From contig CM060848.1 of the NCBI GenBank assembly GCA_030737835.1, forward strand, positions 19,631,309 through 19,695,308: a DNA stretch of 64,000 nucleotides, in the 5' to 3' direction. Numbering within the stretch: position 1 is the first letter of the stretch; each line of letters starts with the position of its first letter. Below, one piece after another: positions 13,301 through 23,589 of this stretch. Origin of the DNA: Acorus gramineus (taxonomy: Eukaryota; Streptophyta; Magnoliopsida; Acorales; Acoraceae). A model generated the notes under the pieces. That model was given only the letters and a program-made list of their open reading frames with translations. It was not told the DNA's origin and did no database searches. The position numbers were made by a program, and so were the translations under genes.

Positions 13301-16291
13301 TAACACATGCACTGACACACTTGCATTATGAATCATAATAAGAATGATAACACAAATTAAACAGTTATAAACAGGCAACATTCCAAAATATAAGATTGAA
13401 ATCACCATAGTCATTCTCTGACCAAAAAAGTATGACTTCAAAACAGTGAAACATAACTAATTGGACAAGTAAGCTCTAGTAATGAATTTACTTGCTCAAA
13501 GAAATCAATGAGTTCCTCATCATGCGTCCAATCAATATCATCCATGTTAGCCTCTGGAGAGCAATGGTAACCATTTGCATATAGCCAATTTCCTTTCTCA
13601 ATTTTTCGGCAATTGGGACATTGCATTAACCCCTTGGCATTGAATGCCGAACCAATACAATCTGAAATGTTACAGAAAAGAAATTAAAAAAAAAATCAAA
13701 GGATAGCAACTTTAAAAAAAAATTCAAAGGATACCAATAAAAAAAAAACTTAAAAAAAAAGAAAAAAATTATTGCAACATTGTTCCCAAAGAGTGGAATT
13801 GCATGTCTTTAAAAGTAATAACTAGTCACAATAAATAAAACAAAAAATAATAATAACCGCAAGGTGGCAGCCATCAAACAATGACATCCTCAATGAAATT
13901 ATTGCTCACAGTACAAAATACCTAGCTCGAGTAGAGGATGTACGCTTTGTTTAAAGGAATATGGATAGTTACAGCACTAATGCATTATAGTGTAAATAGA
14001 AAGGTAGCAGGTGTTTCATACTTCAAAAAAAATTCTGATTTTTTATCAGGAAAAAAAAATGTATTTGTTTATTAAAGAATGTGTTTCATATAAACTTTAA
14101 CAATTTCATATCACGGAATGAGAACAACACTACTTAACCATTAATGAATTAACAAATGTTGAAGGAGATAAATCTATTCTCAAAAAACTGTTGAAGGAGC
14201 ATGCAAAGCATTAAGGATATAAAATTGACATATAATTTTTACAAAAAAAAAAAAAAGGCATTCATCAATACAAATAATTGATTGAATGGATTGTATCAAT
14301 TATATTATAATACCAACTCCCCCAAGATGCAAAAACACACATTTTATATAGCAATGCATGACCATGATCAAGCATACTGTAACAGCTCCTATTCTACTTC
14401 TACCCACTCATCTGAATGTATAATATAACAAATATTGGATTTTTTTTTAGTCCCGCGTCTGTGAATTATTAGAAGTGACTAGGATGAAGGATTTAAAAAA
14501 ATGAACCTATGGTCTGATGTGACAGTATGTCTGGATTGATGGTGATCAAGAATGTCATGGCCTAGGCAATAACCTCCATTGCACACTGAGGAGGATTTCT
14601 TAGGGCTTGGTGCAGATTAAGATGGCCCACATGGCCTACAAAAGTCATTTCTATTGCACGTTAAATATGGGTACATAAGGTTTGATCTCGGATTAAAAAG
14701 GCCCATCACTTAGGACATTGACTTCCATACACAATTACACATCAATAGAGCAGTGCCAATGGCTTGACCCAAAGACTAAAAGACATATGAACAAAGGTCA
14801 CTTCTCTTGCACATTGAGGAAGAATACCTGAAACTTGTCCAAAGGAATCACCTTCATGATTTTCACATGCAATATACATGCTTTCCTCCAGAAATATAAG
14901 ATGGTTTATCAGTTTATTCACATAAATAGATGAGAAAGGCATTTCCCAGTTATGAATCCAAGAAATATCAGCATTTTTTTTTTTTTTTTTGAGAATGGCT
15001 GGGAGTTTACAACCGAGAATTATTTTTTACTTTGGGATAAACTCCAAGTACAGAGGCAGGTGAAAGACTGAGAGGTCTGCCAGCAAAAGAAACACACTGA
15101 AACAGCACAAAATAGGAGAGGAGAATCAAACCAAGGAACCACCCCAACCATACCTATTGAAACCCACCCCCCTCCCCCCAACCCTGTCCCATACTGAATC
15201 TGGTCAAAATTCCCCAACGTCTTCAAAATAGCATACAAACCTTAGATCATTCAATAATGTGATTTAGGATCCAAACAAATAAAGGATTGAATCCCTCGTC
15301 TCCTTTTTTTGTTCGGGGGCACTTTTAATTAATTAGATGGTCCAATCTTCTCTCTCTCAAAAAAAAAAAAAATTGATTTCATTCTTTAAATCATTATATT
15401 GGCCTCATGTTCTGACCTATTCACAAGAGCATTGTGTGCTTTTATTTTACAATTTAGGACTAAATCATTTATAACATGCAATGAAGCATGTTCAATATGC
15501 TAGAAATGGAAGTGCTATTTCCACATGAGAACCTCCTGGAGCATCCATATGACGCCAAATAGGCACCCGATTAAATTGCTGTTACAAAGTTTCATCAAAT
15601 ATCACACCATATAAATATGACCTCTGAATTAGAAAAATAATCCAAACATCCCCTTCTGTCAGTCACTAATCATCACTCATCAATCCCAAGATCCATAAAA
15701 AAATAATCAAATCCTCCAATCCATGTGTCATCAATCTCAACAACTCACACTGTGAAGCCCAAAATATTTACCAGCTTTCAACTTCCAATCAATATTATGC
15801 ATTGTGAAAACTCTAATAGTCAATCATTAGCACAAAATCTAATGCCCTGAATCTACTTCAATACAATGATATTACCGAACCAAGCAAGATAGATAGAAAA
15901 CACTAAAAATTCAAAACTTGAACCACCCAAGGATCTTTTGAATCATTCATGATCCATTTAAAAACCTCATCTTTCAAATTGATCAAGCATTGTACATACA
16001 TCAATTCCACTATGTGAAAAAAAAAAAAAATGAATCGCCCGTAAACATAAATCGTTTATATCCCTCAGAAACATTAAAAGATCAAACTTTTCAAAAATTT
16101 CAAGATATCAAACAAATTTTTTTTTTTGTCTTGTCATACAGACCTAGGTGAAAATCATGGCCGCAAAGCAGCTTCGCCGTGGACCGTTCGCCATTGCCAC
16201 TCACCACCGCGTCGAGACAGATCGAGCAGAAGACGGACCCTTCTCCGCCTTGACCGCTTCCCTTGTCGTTCTCTGATTCTCCATGACCCAT
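4314..16291 (-). CDS. RFI2: RFI2-like RING-H2 E3 ubiquitin ligase, six exons over 12 kb
   Basis: Exons in transcript order are 16144-16291, 13492-13661, 9063-9121, 6349-6374, 5874-6249 and 4314-4719. They sum to 1185 nt, which is 394 aa plus stop. All phases agree and introns are GT-AG. The RING-H2 finger (C3H2C3) spans residues about 22-67: CSICLD, then LCGHDFHLDC, then QCPNCRK. It is split by intron 1 inside the DC pair. The rest matches what I recall of RFI2 proteins: an EKGNWLYANG block, VHWCPY, EHAA...CPHVTFFQPLHPSSSN, and a C-terminal HFYAWERDRLAPYP motif. Arabidopsis RFI2 acts in red/far-red seedling responses and photoperiodic flowering; that role here is inferred from similarity. Odd points are the 26-nt exon 4 and the 4.4-kb intron 2 filled by a tandem duplication. 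Start chosen: the first ATG upstream of the RING. Confidence 0.88.
6722..6963. mobile_element. MITE with GGTCCGTTTGG ends, in RFI2-like intron 3
   Basis: GGGTCCGTTTGGA at about 6726 is mirrored by CCAAACGGGGCCT ending near 6962, giving a 240-bp element with imperfect inverted ends. The middle is AT-rich and also partly self-complementary (AAGCGGAATCGCTT near 6924). It lies in the intron between the 59-nt and 26-nt exons. No certain target duplication was found. Confidence 0.55.
7878..7995 (+). mobile_element. tRNA-derived SINE-like fragment
   Basis: GTAGCACAGTGGTTGA at about 7886 resembles an RNA polymerase III A box, and TGAATTCAAGTCT near 7932 resembles a B box 35-45 bp downstream. A short direct repeat of CATGAATTCA follows. 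The fragment is degenerate and has no clear poly(A) tail, so this is a modest call. It lies in RFI2-like intron 3. Confidence 0.4.
9390..11480. repeat. Tandem segmental duplication, copy A (interrupted by a MITE)
   Basis: This stretch of RFI2-like intron 2 aligns by eye, in order, with copy B at about 11790-13085. Shared landmarks are the ACTAAGCCT and GTCCCACCACA strings, CCAACATATTTG, the CAATCAAGTCTCTTCC string, CTGGAAAGCATGATA, AATTGGGATCCATGG and GGTCCTCCAACACTTCATC. Copy A is about 700-800 bp longer because it holds the hAT MITE at 9851-10270 and flanking sequence absent from B. Some minus-strand stretches keep matching reading frames (GDDNITFF in B, NDDNIKFF in A), which suggests a decayed coding element I cannot name. 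Confidence 0.75.
9851..10270. mobile_element. hAT-type MITE, 420 bp, rich in GCTCG motifs, with target duplication
   Basis: Ends AGGGCTGGTAAACGA and GCTCGTTTACCACCCCT are inverted repeats. CCATATACCT is directly repeated at 9841-9850 and 10271-10280, consistent with the 8-bp hAT duplication plus two chance bases. The interior is packed with GAGCTCG, GGCTCGG and CGAGCC, so it folds on itself. It is absent from the paralogous copy B segment, so it entered copy A after the tandem duplication, or was lost from B. Confidence 0.85.
11790..13085. repeat. Tandem segmental duplication, copy B (no MITE)
   Basis: Second copy of the segment described for copy A, in the same orientation. Divergence is clearly visible (substitutions and small indels every ten or so bases), so the duplication is old. 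It ends just upstream, in transcript sense downstream, of RFI2-like exon 2. The minus-strand frame at 12999-13193 (WLDEVLEDQTLLGQHDDF) corresponds to LMDEVLEDQTLLDN in copy A. Confidence 0.75.
14973..15240 (-). mobile_element. LINE-like 3' fragment, minus strand (weak)
   Basis: An 18-base T-run at about 14974 opens a less AT-rich stretch. This resembles the layout of the 1062-1371 insertion, a poly(A) tail read from the other strand. No certain target duplication is visible. It lies in RFI2-like intron 1. Confidence 0.35.
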
Positions 16292-16431
16292 CTAATCATC
16301 AATCCGGTCGATCAAAATCGAACCTTTTTGACGACGAACGATCGGAGATCAACAAAAACTCTCTCTCCCCCTCTCTGCGTGTGCGTGGTAGTGTGTGAAA
16401 GTGGGGAAAAACAGAAAGGATTTTTTTTTTT

Positions 16432-17600
16432 GCATATAAACCCCTGTTAGAATCTGATTTTGCAGAATTACCCTTCTTACATCCGTCTTGACTAAAATAC
16501 TTAAATACCCATGAAAACTTTAAAAATTAAAAATTGTACAATGATACCCATGTGGTTAGCATCTGTGAGACATAGTAAAAAAAAAAAAGGGTTAGCCATC
16601 ATTAACTTGATGTATAGAGTCAAAAATACCCCTTGAAAACCCTTTAAAATCTCCTTCTTCCTTCACCTTCTCTCTTTCTTCTATCTTTTCATGACTGAAC
16701 CTTTTTTTTTTTTGTCTTCCTAGATCTTCTACATACACATCACATTTTTGTTCATCTTCACCTCCCTAACTTTATGTATTCAACCTTAAAAAGTGTAGAA
16801 TACCCCCCCCCCCAAAAGGAACTTCACAAGAAGGATTACATTGATAAACATATTTTTAAAAAAATGAAAAAATAATAAATATAATTTATATTCTCAATCA
16901 TTAAATAAACTAACAAAAACCCAAATTCAACTATACTAACAATTAAATCTTCACATGAACAGTGTGAATAACAAAAATAAAATTTAACAAGAAAAAATAG
17001 ATTTTAGAGATGTCCCTGAGATTTGACAGACCTTCGCCTTAATACAACAACCACCGTCCAATTCATCCAGGTTATAACATGTTCGAGCATTATCGTGAAC
17101 ACCAATTGTCAAGATTGGGTGCCGCATCGACGATGAAGGAGGCTGAGAATGAGCTCGAGCTCACCAAAGTCCTCCCCCCCCTCCTTTGTTACCATCACTG
17201 ACGGCCGCGGCGACTGAATGCTAATGGTACTCAACGAAGAACAAGAGGAGGTTCTTGTATAGCCCGTCCTTACATCTAGCATGTGAGGGTTATTTAATCA
17301 CTAAAAATATATATGATTTAATGATCTTCCGAGTCGAAGAAATTTTGATTTACTTAAAAAAAATAATAATTGATTTCAATTCAAAAAAAATAAGAAACAA
17401 AAACAAACAAGATAAGTGACGGGTAAACAGGTAATTTTATGGGGTATGATTAACAATCCAACCGTGATTTTGCCTGGATTACTAACAGTGAATAACGAAG
17501 GGGTACCGGTGCACTATTTTTAAAGGTTTCAAGGGTATTTTTGTCAGGGCGGATATAAGAAGGGTATTTATGCAAAATATAATTTTTTCAGGGGTATGTA
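16432..17600. mobile_element. MULE-like element with long inverted ends, upstream of the RFI2-like gene
   Basis: The left end (ATAAACCCCTGT, then ATTACCCTTCTTACATCCG and TTGACTAAAATAC) reappears inverted on the right (ATACCCCTGA, AATACCCTTCTTATATCCG, CTGACAAAAATAC read from 17600 downward). The inverted repeats extend about 100 bp or more, imperfectly. The core at 17050-17260 is richer in G and C (GAGCTCGAGCTCACC, GACGGCCGCGGCGACTGA) than its surroundings, which could be a captured gene piece. Exact ends and target duplication are not resolved. It lies just upstream of the RFI2-like start. Confidence 0.55.
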
Positions 17601-17907
17601 TTAAAATAAACAAACAGAAAAGAAGGGCAGATATTCTTTGACTCTGACGGGGACCCCTCAAAACAAAACCTTGATATATTTATTATTATTATTTATTTGC
17701 GTCGGGAGGCATTAACTGTGGGTGGTGGAGGTTTTATGGCACGGACGGATGGTAGTGATGGACGGCTCAGATTCGATCTGTGGGTTCGAGGAGTTTTAGC
17801 GGTTTTTGACTCTGTTGGATACGTGGACTTTTTTTTTTTTTTTTTTTTAAGTGTAGTCGTTTCAAAGGCAAAACTATTCCCACCGCATTTATTTTACCCA
17901 CAACCTC

Positions 17908-18858
17908 GTGTGTGTGTGTATATACAGAGAGAGGGGGCGATGGGTGCGCCCGTGCGCCCCCGTCGTCGACCGTGCGATCGACAAGTCGACGTTTTTTTTT
18001 TTAAAAAAAAAAAAACGTCCCGTCTCTCTCTCTGTGTTCTCTCTCCCTCTCTCTCGCTCTCAACCCCCGTCTCTCTCTCGAAACCACTCTCTCTCTCTCT
18101 CGTCAACGATGACGATGAAATCGACCCCCGTCGACGACGACCGCGACCCCGTCGACCCCCGTCACCTCCGTCGACGTCGCCCCCGTCACCCCATCGACGA
18201 CGACCGCGACCGACCCCCGTCACCCCCATCGACGACGACCGCGACCGACCCCATCGACGACCGCGAAATCGACCCCCGTCGACGACGACCGCGACCCCGT
18301 CGACCCCCGTCACCCCCGTCGACGTCGACCCGCATCGACGACGACCGCGACCGACCCCCGTCGACGTCACCCCCATCGACGACGTGACTGACCCCCGTCG
18401 ACGACGACCGCGACCCCCGTCGACGACTGCACGGACCGACCCCCGTCGACGGCGACGGGGGCGACGTCGACGGGGGTGACGGGGGCGACGGGGGTCGCGG
18501 TCGTCGTCGACGTGGGTCGGTCCGTGCAGTCGGTCGCGGTCGTCGTCGACGGGAGCAACGGGGGTCGGTTCGTGCAGTCGTCGACGGGGGTCGCGGTCGT
18601 CGTCGATGGGGGTCGGTCACGGTCGTCGTCGATGGGGGTGACGGGGGCGACGTCGACGGGGGTCGACGGGGTCGCGGTCGTCGTCGACGGGGGTCGATTT
18701 CGTCGTCGTCGTCGACGAGAGAGAGAGAGTGGTTTCGAGAGAGAGACAGGACGTTTTTTTTTTTTTTAAAAAAAAAACGTCGACTCGTCGATCGCACGGT
18801 CGACGACGGGGGCGCACGGGGGCGCACGGAAGCACCCCATCGCCCTGTGTGTGTGTAT
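17908..18858. mobile_element. GC-rich inverted-repeat element 1 between TG/TA microsatellites
   Basis: About 950 bp that is almost one mirror-complementary structure. From outside inward, each arm has: a TG/TA run; GGGCGATGGG and GTGCGCCCCCGTCGTCGACC; a GTGCGATCGAC segment; a T-run abutting an A-run (17992-18015 and 18754-18777); a CT-rich block (left) or GA-rich block (right) containing CGAAACCACTCTC or its complement; and then a minisatellite of CGACCCCCGTCGACGACGACCG-like units. The left arm is C-rich and switches to G-rich near 18450. Long overlapping ORFs here are artefacts of the repeat. No transposase is present. Confidence 0.7.
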
Positions 18859-18874
18859 ATATATATATATATAT

Positions 18875-19278
18875 AGGGTGCTGATGGGGTGTGATCGTGC
18901 ACCCCATCGTGCGCCCAGGTCGTGGACCGTCCGATCGCTGCTCTCGCGATCGGACGGTCCACGTTTTTTTTAAAAAAAAAAAACGAAAAAAAAAGGGGGT
19001 CGACGTCGTCGGCAGGGGGTCGGCGTCGTCGGCAGGGGGTCGGTCCGTGCGGTCGGTCCGTGCAGTCGGTCGCTTTTTTTTTTTTCGATTTGTTTTTTTT
19101 TTCGATTTTGAGAGAGAGAGACAGCGAGAGAGAGAGGTCAAGAGAGAGAGAGACAGCGATTTTTTTTTTTTTTTTTTTTTAACATGGATCGTCCGATCGC
19201 GAGAGCAGCGATCGGACGGTCCACGACCTGGGCGCACGATGGGGTGCACGGTCGCACGACCGCACCCCATCAGTTGTG
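18875..19278. mobile_element. GC-rich inverted-repeat element 2, adjacent to element 1
   Basis: It is flanked by (TA)n at about 18855-18874 and 19279-19300. The left arm (GGTGCTGATGGGGTG, CACCCCATCGTGCGCCCAGG, then GGACCGTCCGATCG) is repeated inverted in the right arm near 19190-19275. Each arm holds its own smaller hairpin, GGACCGTCCGATCGC with GCGATCGGACGGTCC around a 7-base loop. The core between the arms is unlike that of element 1: T/A runs, GTCGTCGGCAGGGGGTCG repeats and a GA-rich tract. No coding capacity is credible. Confidence 0.7.
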
Positions 19279-19311
19279 TATATATATATATATATATATA
19301 AAAGTAGTCTT

Positions 19312-20143
19312 TTAATCTCTCTACTTAGTTTGACATGACTCAACCAGTTGAAGTCTTCTTCACTAAGACGATAGAAATGCCGTTGACCTATAGGAGTAAA
19401 TGTCAACAGGAACATGTCGAATGAATGATATAGAATTTGATAGGATCCTTTTGAATGGTTAATATGGAATTCAATAAGAATCTATCGAACAGTTCAGAAT
19501 AGCAGCTATCTTTTGAAAATCAATCATTTGTACAATCATTTAAGTTCTTACAAAGAATAAAAATATCATTGAAGTCATTTAAGTTATTATGAAAATCATT
19601 CACTTGTATAAAGAACAAAAATGTCAAACAAACAATTATTTAAGCCAGAAAAATAATAAGCATTTCATATACATAAGAAGCATTATTTTATTTCCTGAAC
19701 ATGCAGTTCATGTCTATGGAGTTGTTTAACATTTCAGTATGTATATTAAATGTTTCTTTTGTATATGGAATGTTTATTGTTTATTTGGTTTAAATGATTG
19801 TTTGTCTGGCATTTTTGTTCATTATACTTAAATGATTATACATGTGAATCATTTCCAGAAGGACTTAAATGACATGAATAATCTTTTTGTTCTTTGTAAA
19901 TACTTTAAATGACTGTATAAGTGAAATGAAGTGATTGATTTTCATAAGATAGCTGATGTTCTAGACTATTTGATAGGTTTCTGTCAAATTTCTTTTTTCC
20001 CATTCGACAAGATTCTATCGAATTCCATGTTACTCATTCAACAGGCTCATATCGACACTTACTCATATAGATCGACAATCTTTTTGTCGTCCCAGTGAAG
20101 AAGTCTTTGACTAGATCCTGTCAAACTAGGTAGTGGGATTAAT
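19312..20143. mobile_element. Foldback element with long inverted arms
   Basis: TTAATCTCTCTACTTAGTTT at 19312 is mirrored by AAACTAGGTAGTGGGATTAA ending near 20142. Matching continues inward for several hundred bases: GAAGTCTTCTTCACT, GGAATTCAATAAGAATCTAT, AAGATAGCTG-type and CAAAAATG-type blocks recur in reverse complement. The whole of about 830 bp is therefore an imperfect hairpin. It abuts the (TA)n at the end of GC-rich element 2. Class unknown. Confidence 0.55.
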
Positions 20144-20184
20144 AGATGTGGGAGGTGGGAATATTGGGTTGTGGGTAAAACGAA

Positions 20185-20465
20185 AATCTTTTTTTTTTGT
20201 AATATTGGGTTGTGGGTAAATAAGTAGGGAGGTGAGAATAGTTATGTCTGTCGTTCAAGGGGAGCTGTCACGTTTACTAAGGTAAATATTTGTATACTTT
20301 GAAAATCCTTCGCACTGTTACACACAATTCATTTTTCGTCATAATTGTTTTTTGAAGAATGGTCCTCGCTGTGATTTTTTTTTTGTAATATTGGGTTATA
20401 GGTAAATTAAGTGGGAGGTGGGAATAGCTTTGCCTGTCGTTCAAGGGGAGCCGTCACTTTTATTA
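20185..20465. repeat. Direct repeat of about 80 bp
   Basis: GTAATATTGGGTTGTGGGTA (from about 20200) and the following GTCGTTCAAGGGGAGC block recur at about 20385-20460 with a few changes. Both copies are preceded by a T-run. The spacing is about 180 bp. No coding sequence is apparent. Confidence 0.55.
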
Positions 20466-21130
20466 ACTATTTGTATACGTTGGAGTTACACACATTTCTT
20501 TTCTTTTCAATGAATAATGCTCTCCAGAATTTGATCATTTGATATTTTCACAGAGTTGGAAGATGCTTACAGACTTAATCAAAAGTTGATAAACGTGACG
20601 GCTTGTATACTAGATTGAGTCTGGAAAAAAAAATGTACGTAACTATTTCGTGTGTGTGTGTGTGTGTGTTGGGGGGGAGGGGGGGGGGATGCTCCTGTGG
20701 TCTGATTGTAATCATCGTGACATTTGTGTCAACAAATCTAAACCGTTCAAAATATCAATCAATAAAATGTCATTGTGGGAGTTACGCTCACGTTGGAAGG
20801 TTAAAAGTTAAAACAATAAAATTATAATAAATAATAATAATAATAATAATAAAATTTAAAAAGGCTACTCTCGATTAATTGTTTTCAACAAAAAAAAAAT
20901 GTTGGTTTTTAAACATGAAATAAAAATTACAAGATCAATAATTGAATTTTAAAAGAAATCCCTTTGAAAATTATTATCTAAAAATTAATTTTGCAAATAT
21001 AAGATTTGTTTAACAATTAGGAATCATTAGCGATGGTATATACCACTTTCTCAAGCGGTATGATAGGGACTGGGGGAGTTATATACGCTCACCCCAACTT
21101 GTGGAGGGTTGTTTTTTTATGTAAATCACA

Positions 21131-21857
21131 TAGGCCCTGTTTGGATCATGTCATTTTGGGATGAAATTTGATTTTATGTGAGATTATCATGAAAGTGTAT
21201 AAAATCCAGTATTTGGTTGATAGTAATTTTGATGGTAATTGTGGGCCCCACTGGAATTAAAATCCATGCATGTGGGAAAAATATGGTGGAAATCAGATTC
21301 TCACCCTTTGTGATGAAAATTTCAAATTTTAACTAGAAATCCTAAATTAGATTATTATTATACCATTTACAAATTAATGAAATTACTATATATATCCCTT
21401 CTAAAATAAATAGCTTCCCTCTTTTCTTCTTTTGTTACCGACCACTCATATAATGGGTTTATATAGCCATTTTGATTTTTTAACTAAAATATTCTGTTAT
21501 AATTTTTATATGTGATATGAAAAATCTTAAATGTGTATTAGATATTAATGTATGTTTTTAAAATTCAGTTTTATTTTTATATGTGATGGGTTTATATATT
21601 ATTATAATTCAGTTTTATATGAGTAAAGAAATAAATTTTGCAAGTATATATATAATAGTAAAGGTATTTTAGACATTTAAATCAAAATTCCTTATCCATG
21701 TATGAACCAAACACTGAAAAATAATTCTCTGGAGAAATCCACTAGCCAACCAAACAGTTTGATGAAATCAGAATTCCTTGCAAAAATAATTCATAGTAAA
21801 CTGATTCCTGATAAAGTAATTCCACAAAAAAAAATGACATAAATCAAACGAGGCCTA
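21131..21857. mobile_element. MITE, about 725 bp, with TAGGCC...GTTTG ends
   Basis: TAGGCCCTGTTTGGAT near 21131 is mirrored by AATCAAACGAGGCCTA ending near 21856. The interior is AT-rich, with some inward complementarity (CATGTCATTTTGGG against AAAAAAAATGACATAA). There is no ORF, and no clear target duplication is seen. Confidence 0.5.
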
Positions 21858-22447
21858 ATATATCTATCTATATACTAATGGAATGTGTTTTCAGTTGTAT
21901 ATAACACAATTTTACATATTTACCCCTAATAAATTTGTTAAACTATATTATTATAAAAACTTAATATTTAGTCTACTAATATTATCTTAAGATTTTAAAA
22001 ATACATTGAACGAATAGTAGTGGTTGTGCCACATTATCATTTTTTTTTTTGTTATTATTTTTTATTAGATTTAGATTGAGATAATCATGAAATATAGATA
22101 ATAAAGAAGTAATTTCAGGTTAAATATGAGTTTGAACATTTGATCTCACTTTTCATTCTCAAATAATCATTTTCATGAAAAATCTATTTCACAGTCATAA
22201 GCATATATAAAAAATCTCTTTCCAAGGAGCTATTGATCAACCCAATCTGAGTTATATTAGAAAAGTTATGAATTTTTAAAGACTTTCAAGAATAATTTAA
22301 ATCCGTTTTCTTGTATCGATACGTAAATTTGGATAATATCATCCATATCCATCAAATAATAATTTTTATATATATATACCTCTAAAAGAATTATATTTTA
22401 GCAAAATATATCTCATGATTTGTTATTTCTAATAAAACTATTCTAAA

Positions 22448-22559
22448 TAGACGTGCAACTCGAGCGGGTTGGGTCGGGTTAGAGTTCAACCTAAACTCAA
22501 CCCAAATTTTTGAATGGGTCGTGTTGGGTCAAATTAAATCCGTATAAGTTACACTCCTA
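22448..22559. mobile_element. Short hAT-type MITE (112 bp) with 8-bp target duplication
   Basis: Ends TAGACGTGCAACT and AGTTACACTCCTA are imperfect inverted repeats. ATTCTAAA is directly repeated at 22440-22447 and 22560-22567. The interior contains GGGTTGGGTCGGGTT and its complement-like CAACCTAAACTCAACCC. The small size suggests an internally deleted derivative. Confidence 0.75.
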
Positions 22560-22840
22560 ATTCTAAATGATTTAAATTGTACATAAATGTCATTTTTAAA
22601 ATTTATTCGAGCGATATTATTGGTTTTCGAGTATCAAATGGATTATTTTTGTAATATAGGATCGATGGAGAAGTGTATATATAAAAATCTCATTTTTAAT
22701 AATAACATATCTCTTTTATGTTTCATTTTAAATTTTAAAAATAATTTATTTAACTATTATTAAAATTTTCATTTTATATATACTATTTTTGCAATCGCGT
22801 AATCTAAAACCTGATTAATTATATATATATATATATATAT

Positions 22841-22986
22841 ATGGAGACAGCAACACGAGATGATGTCACCTAGAGTGATCCAAAAGAAACACCCTCTGGG
22901 AATTTGACCTGATCCAGAATTGGAAGAAATAAAACACTCAGAAGAACCTGATCCATTCACGATAAGGTTAAAAGATTGATATGACG
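22841..22986. repeat. Direct repeat, copy 1, left of GC-rich element 3
   Basis: It begins GGAGACAGCAACACGAGATG just after a (TA)n run at 22818-22840 and ends TTGATATGACG. It is nearly identical to 23590-23724, apart from an 11-base length difference near the middle. GC-rich element 3 lies between the two copies. Confidence 0.85.
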
Positions 22987-23000
22987 ATGATATAGTATAT

Positions 23001-23544
23001 AGGGAGTCGATGGGGTGCGACCGTGCGCACTGTGCACCCCATCGTGCGCCCCGTTTAAAGACCGTCCGATCGATGGACCTCGCGATCGGACGGTCAATTA
23101 AAAAAAAAAAATCACCTCGAAATCCCTGTCTCTCTCTCTCTCTCTCAATCTCGACCTCTCTCGCTGTCTCTCTCTCTCTCTCTCTCTCAATCTCTCTCGC
23201 GGTCTCTCTCTCTCTCTCTTGATCGGACGACAGTGACTCCCTGCCGACGACGCCCTTCCGACCCCCTCGACCCCCTGCTGACGACGCCCTTCCGACCCCC
23301 TCGACCCTCTGCCGACGACGCCCTTCCGACCCCCTCGACCCCCTTCCGACCCCCTCGACCCCCTGCCGACGACGCTCTTCCGACCCCCTCGACCCCCTTC
23401 GTTTTCGTTTTTTGTTTTTGTTTTTGTTTTTTTTTTAAAAAAAAACGTGGACCGTCCGATCGCGAGGTCCATCGATCGGACGGTCCACGATCTGGGCGCA
23501 CGATGGGGTGTACCGTGCGCACGGTCGCACCCCATCGACTCCCT
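23001..23544. mobile_element. GC-rich inverted-repeat element 3, perfect 30-bp ends
   Basis: Bases 23001-23030 and 23515-23544 are perfect reverse complements (starting AGGGAGTCGATGGGGTGCG). Both ends run into TATA. Inside the ends come CACCCCATCGTGCGCCC and a nested hairpin built from GACCGTCCGATCG and CGATCGGACGGTC, in each arm. The core is a CT microsatellite (about 23125-23220), then a minisatellite of GACGACGCCCTTCCGACC-type units, then a T/A block. Ends and nested hairpin are shared with elements 1 and 2; the core is different. No protein is encoded. Confidence 0.8.
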
Positions 23545-23589
23545 ATATATACATATATATGTATATATATACTAATAAATTGTTTTGAA

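Noticed and set aside
17697..19301. Long overlapping frames of up to 260 codons on both strands, rich in Arg, Asp, Ser and Pro
   Set aside because: They exist in several frames of the same GC-rich minisatellite and mirror each other across the palindrome; codon patterns only echo the repeat unit.
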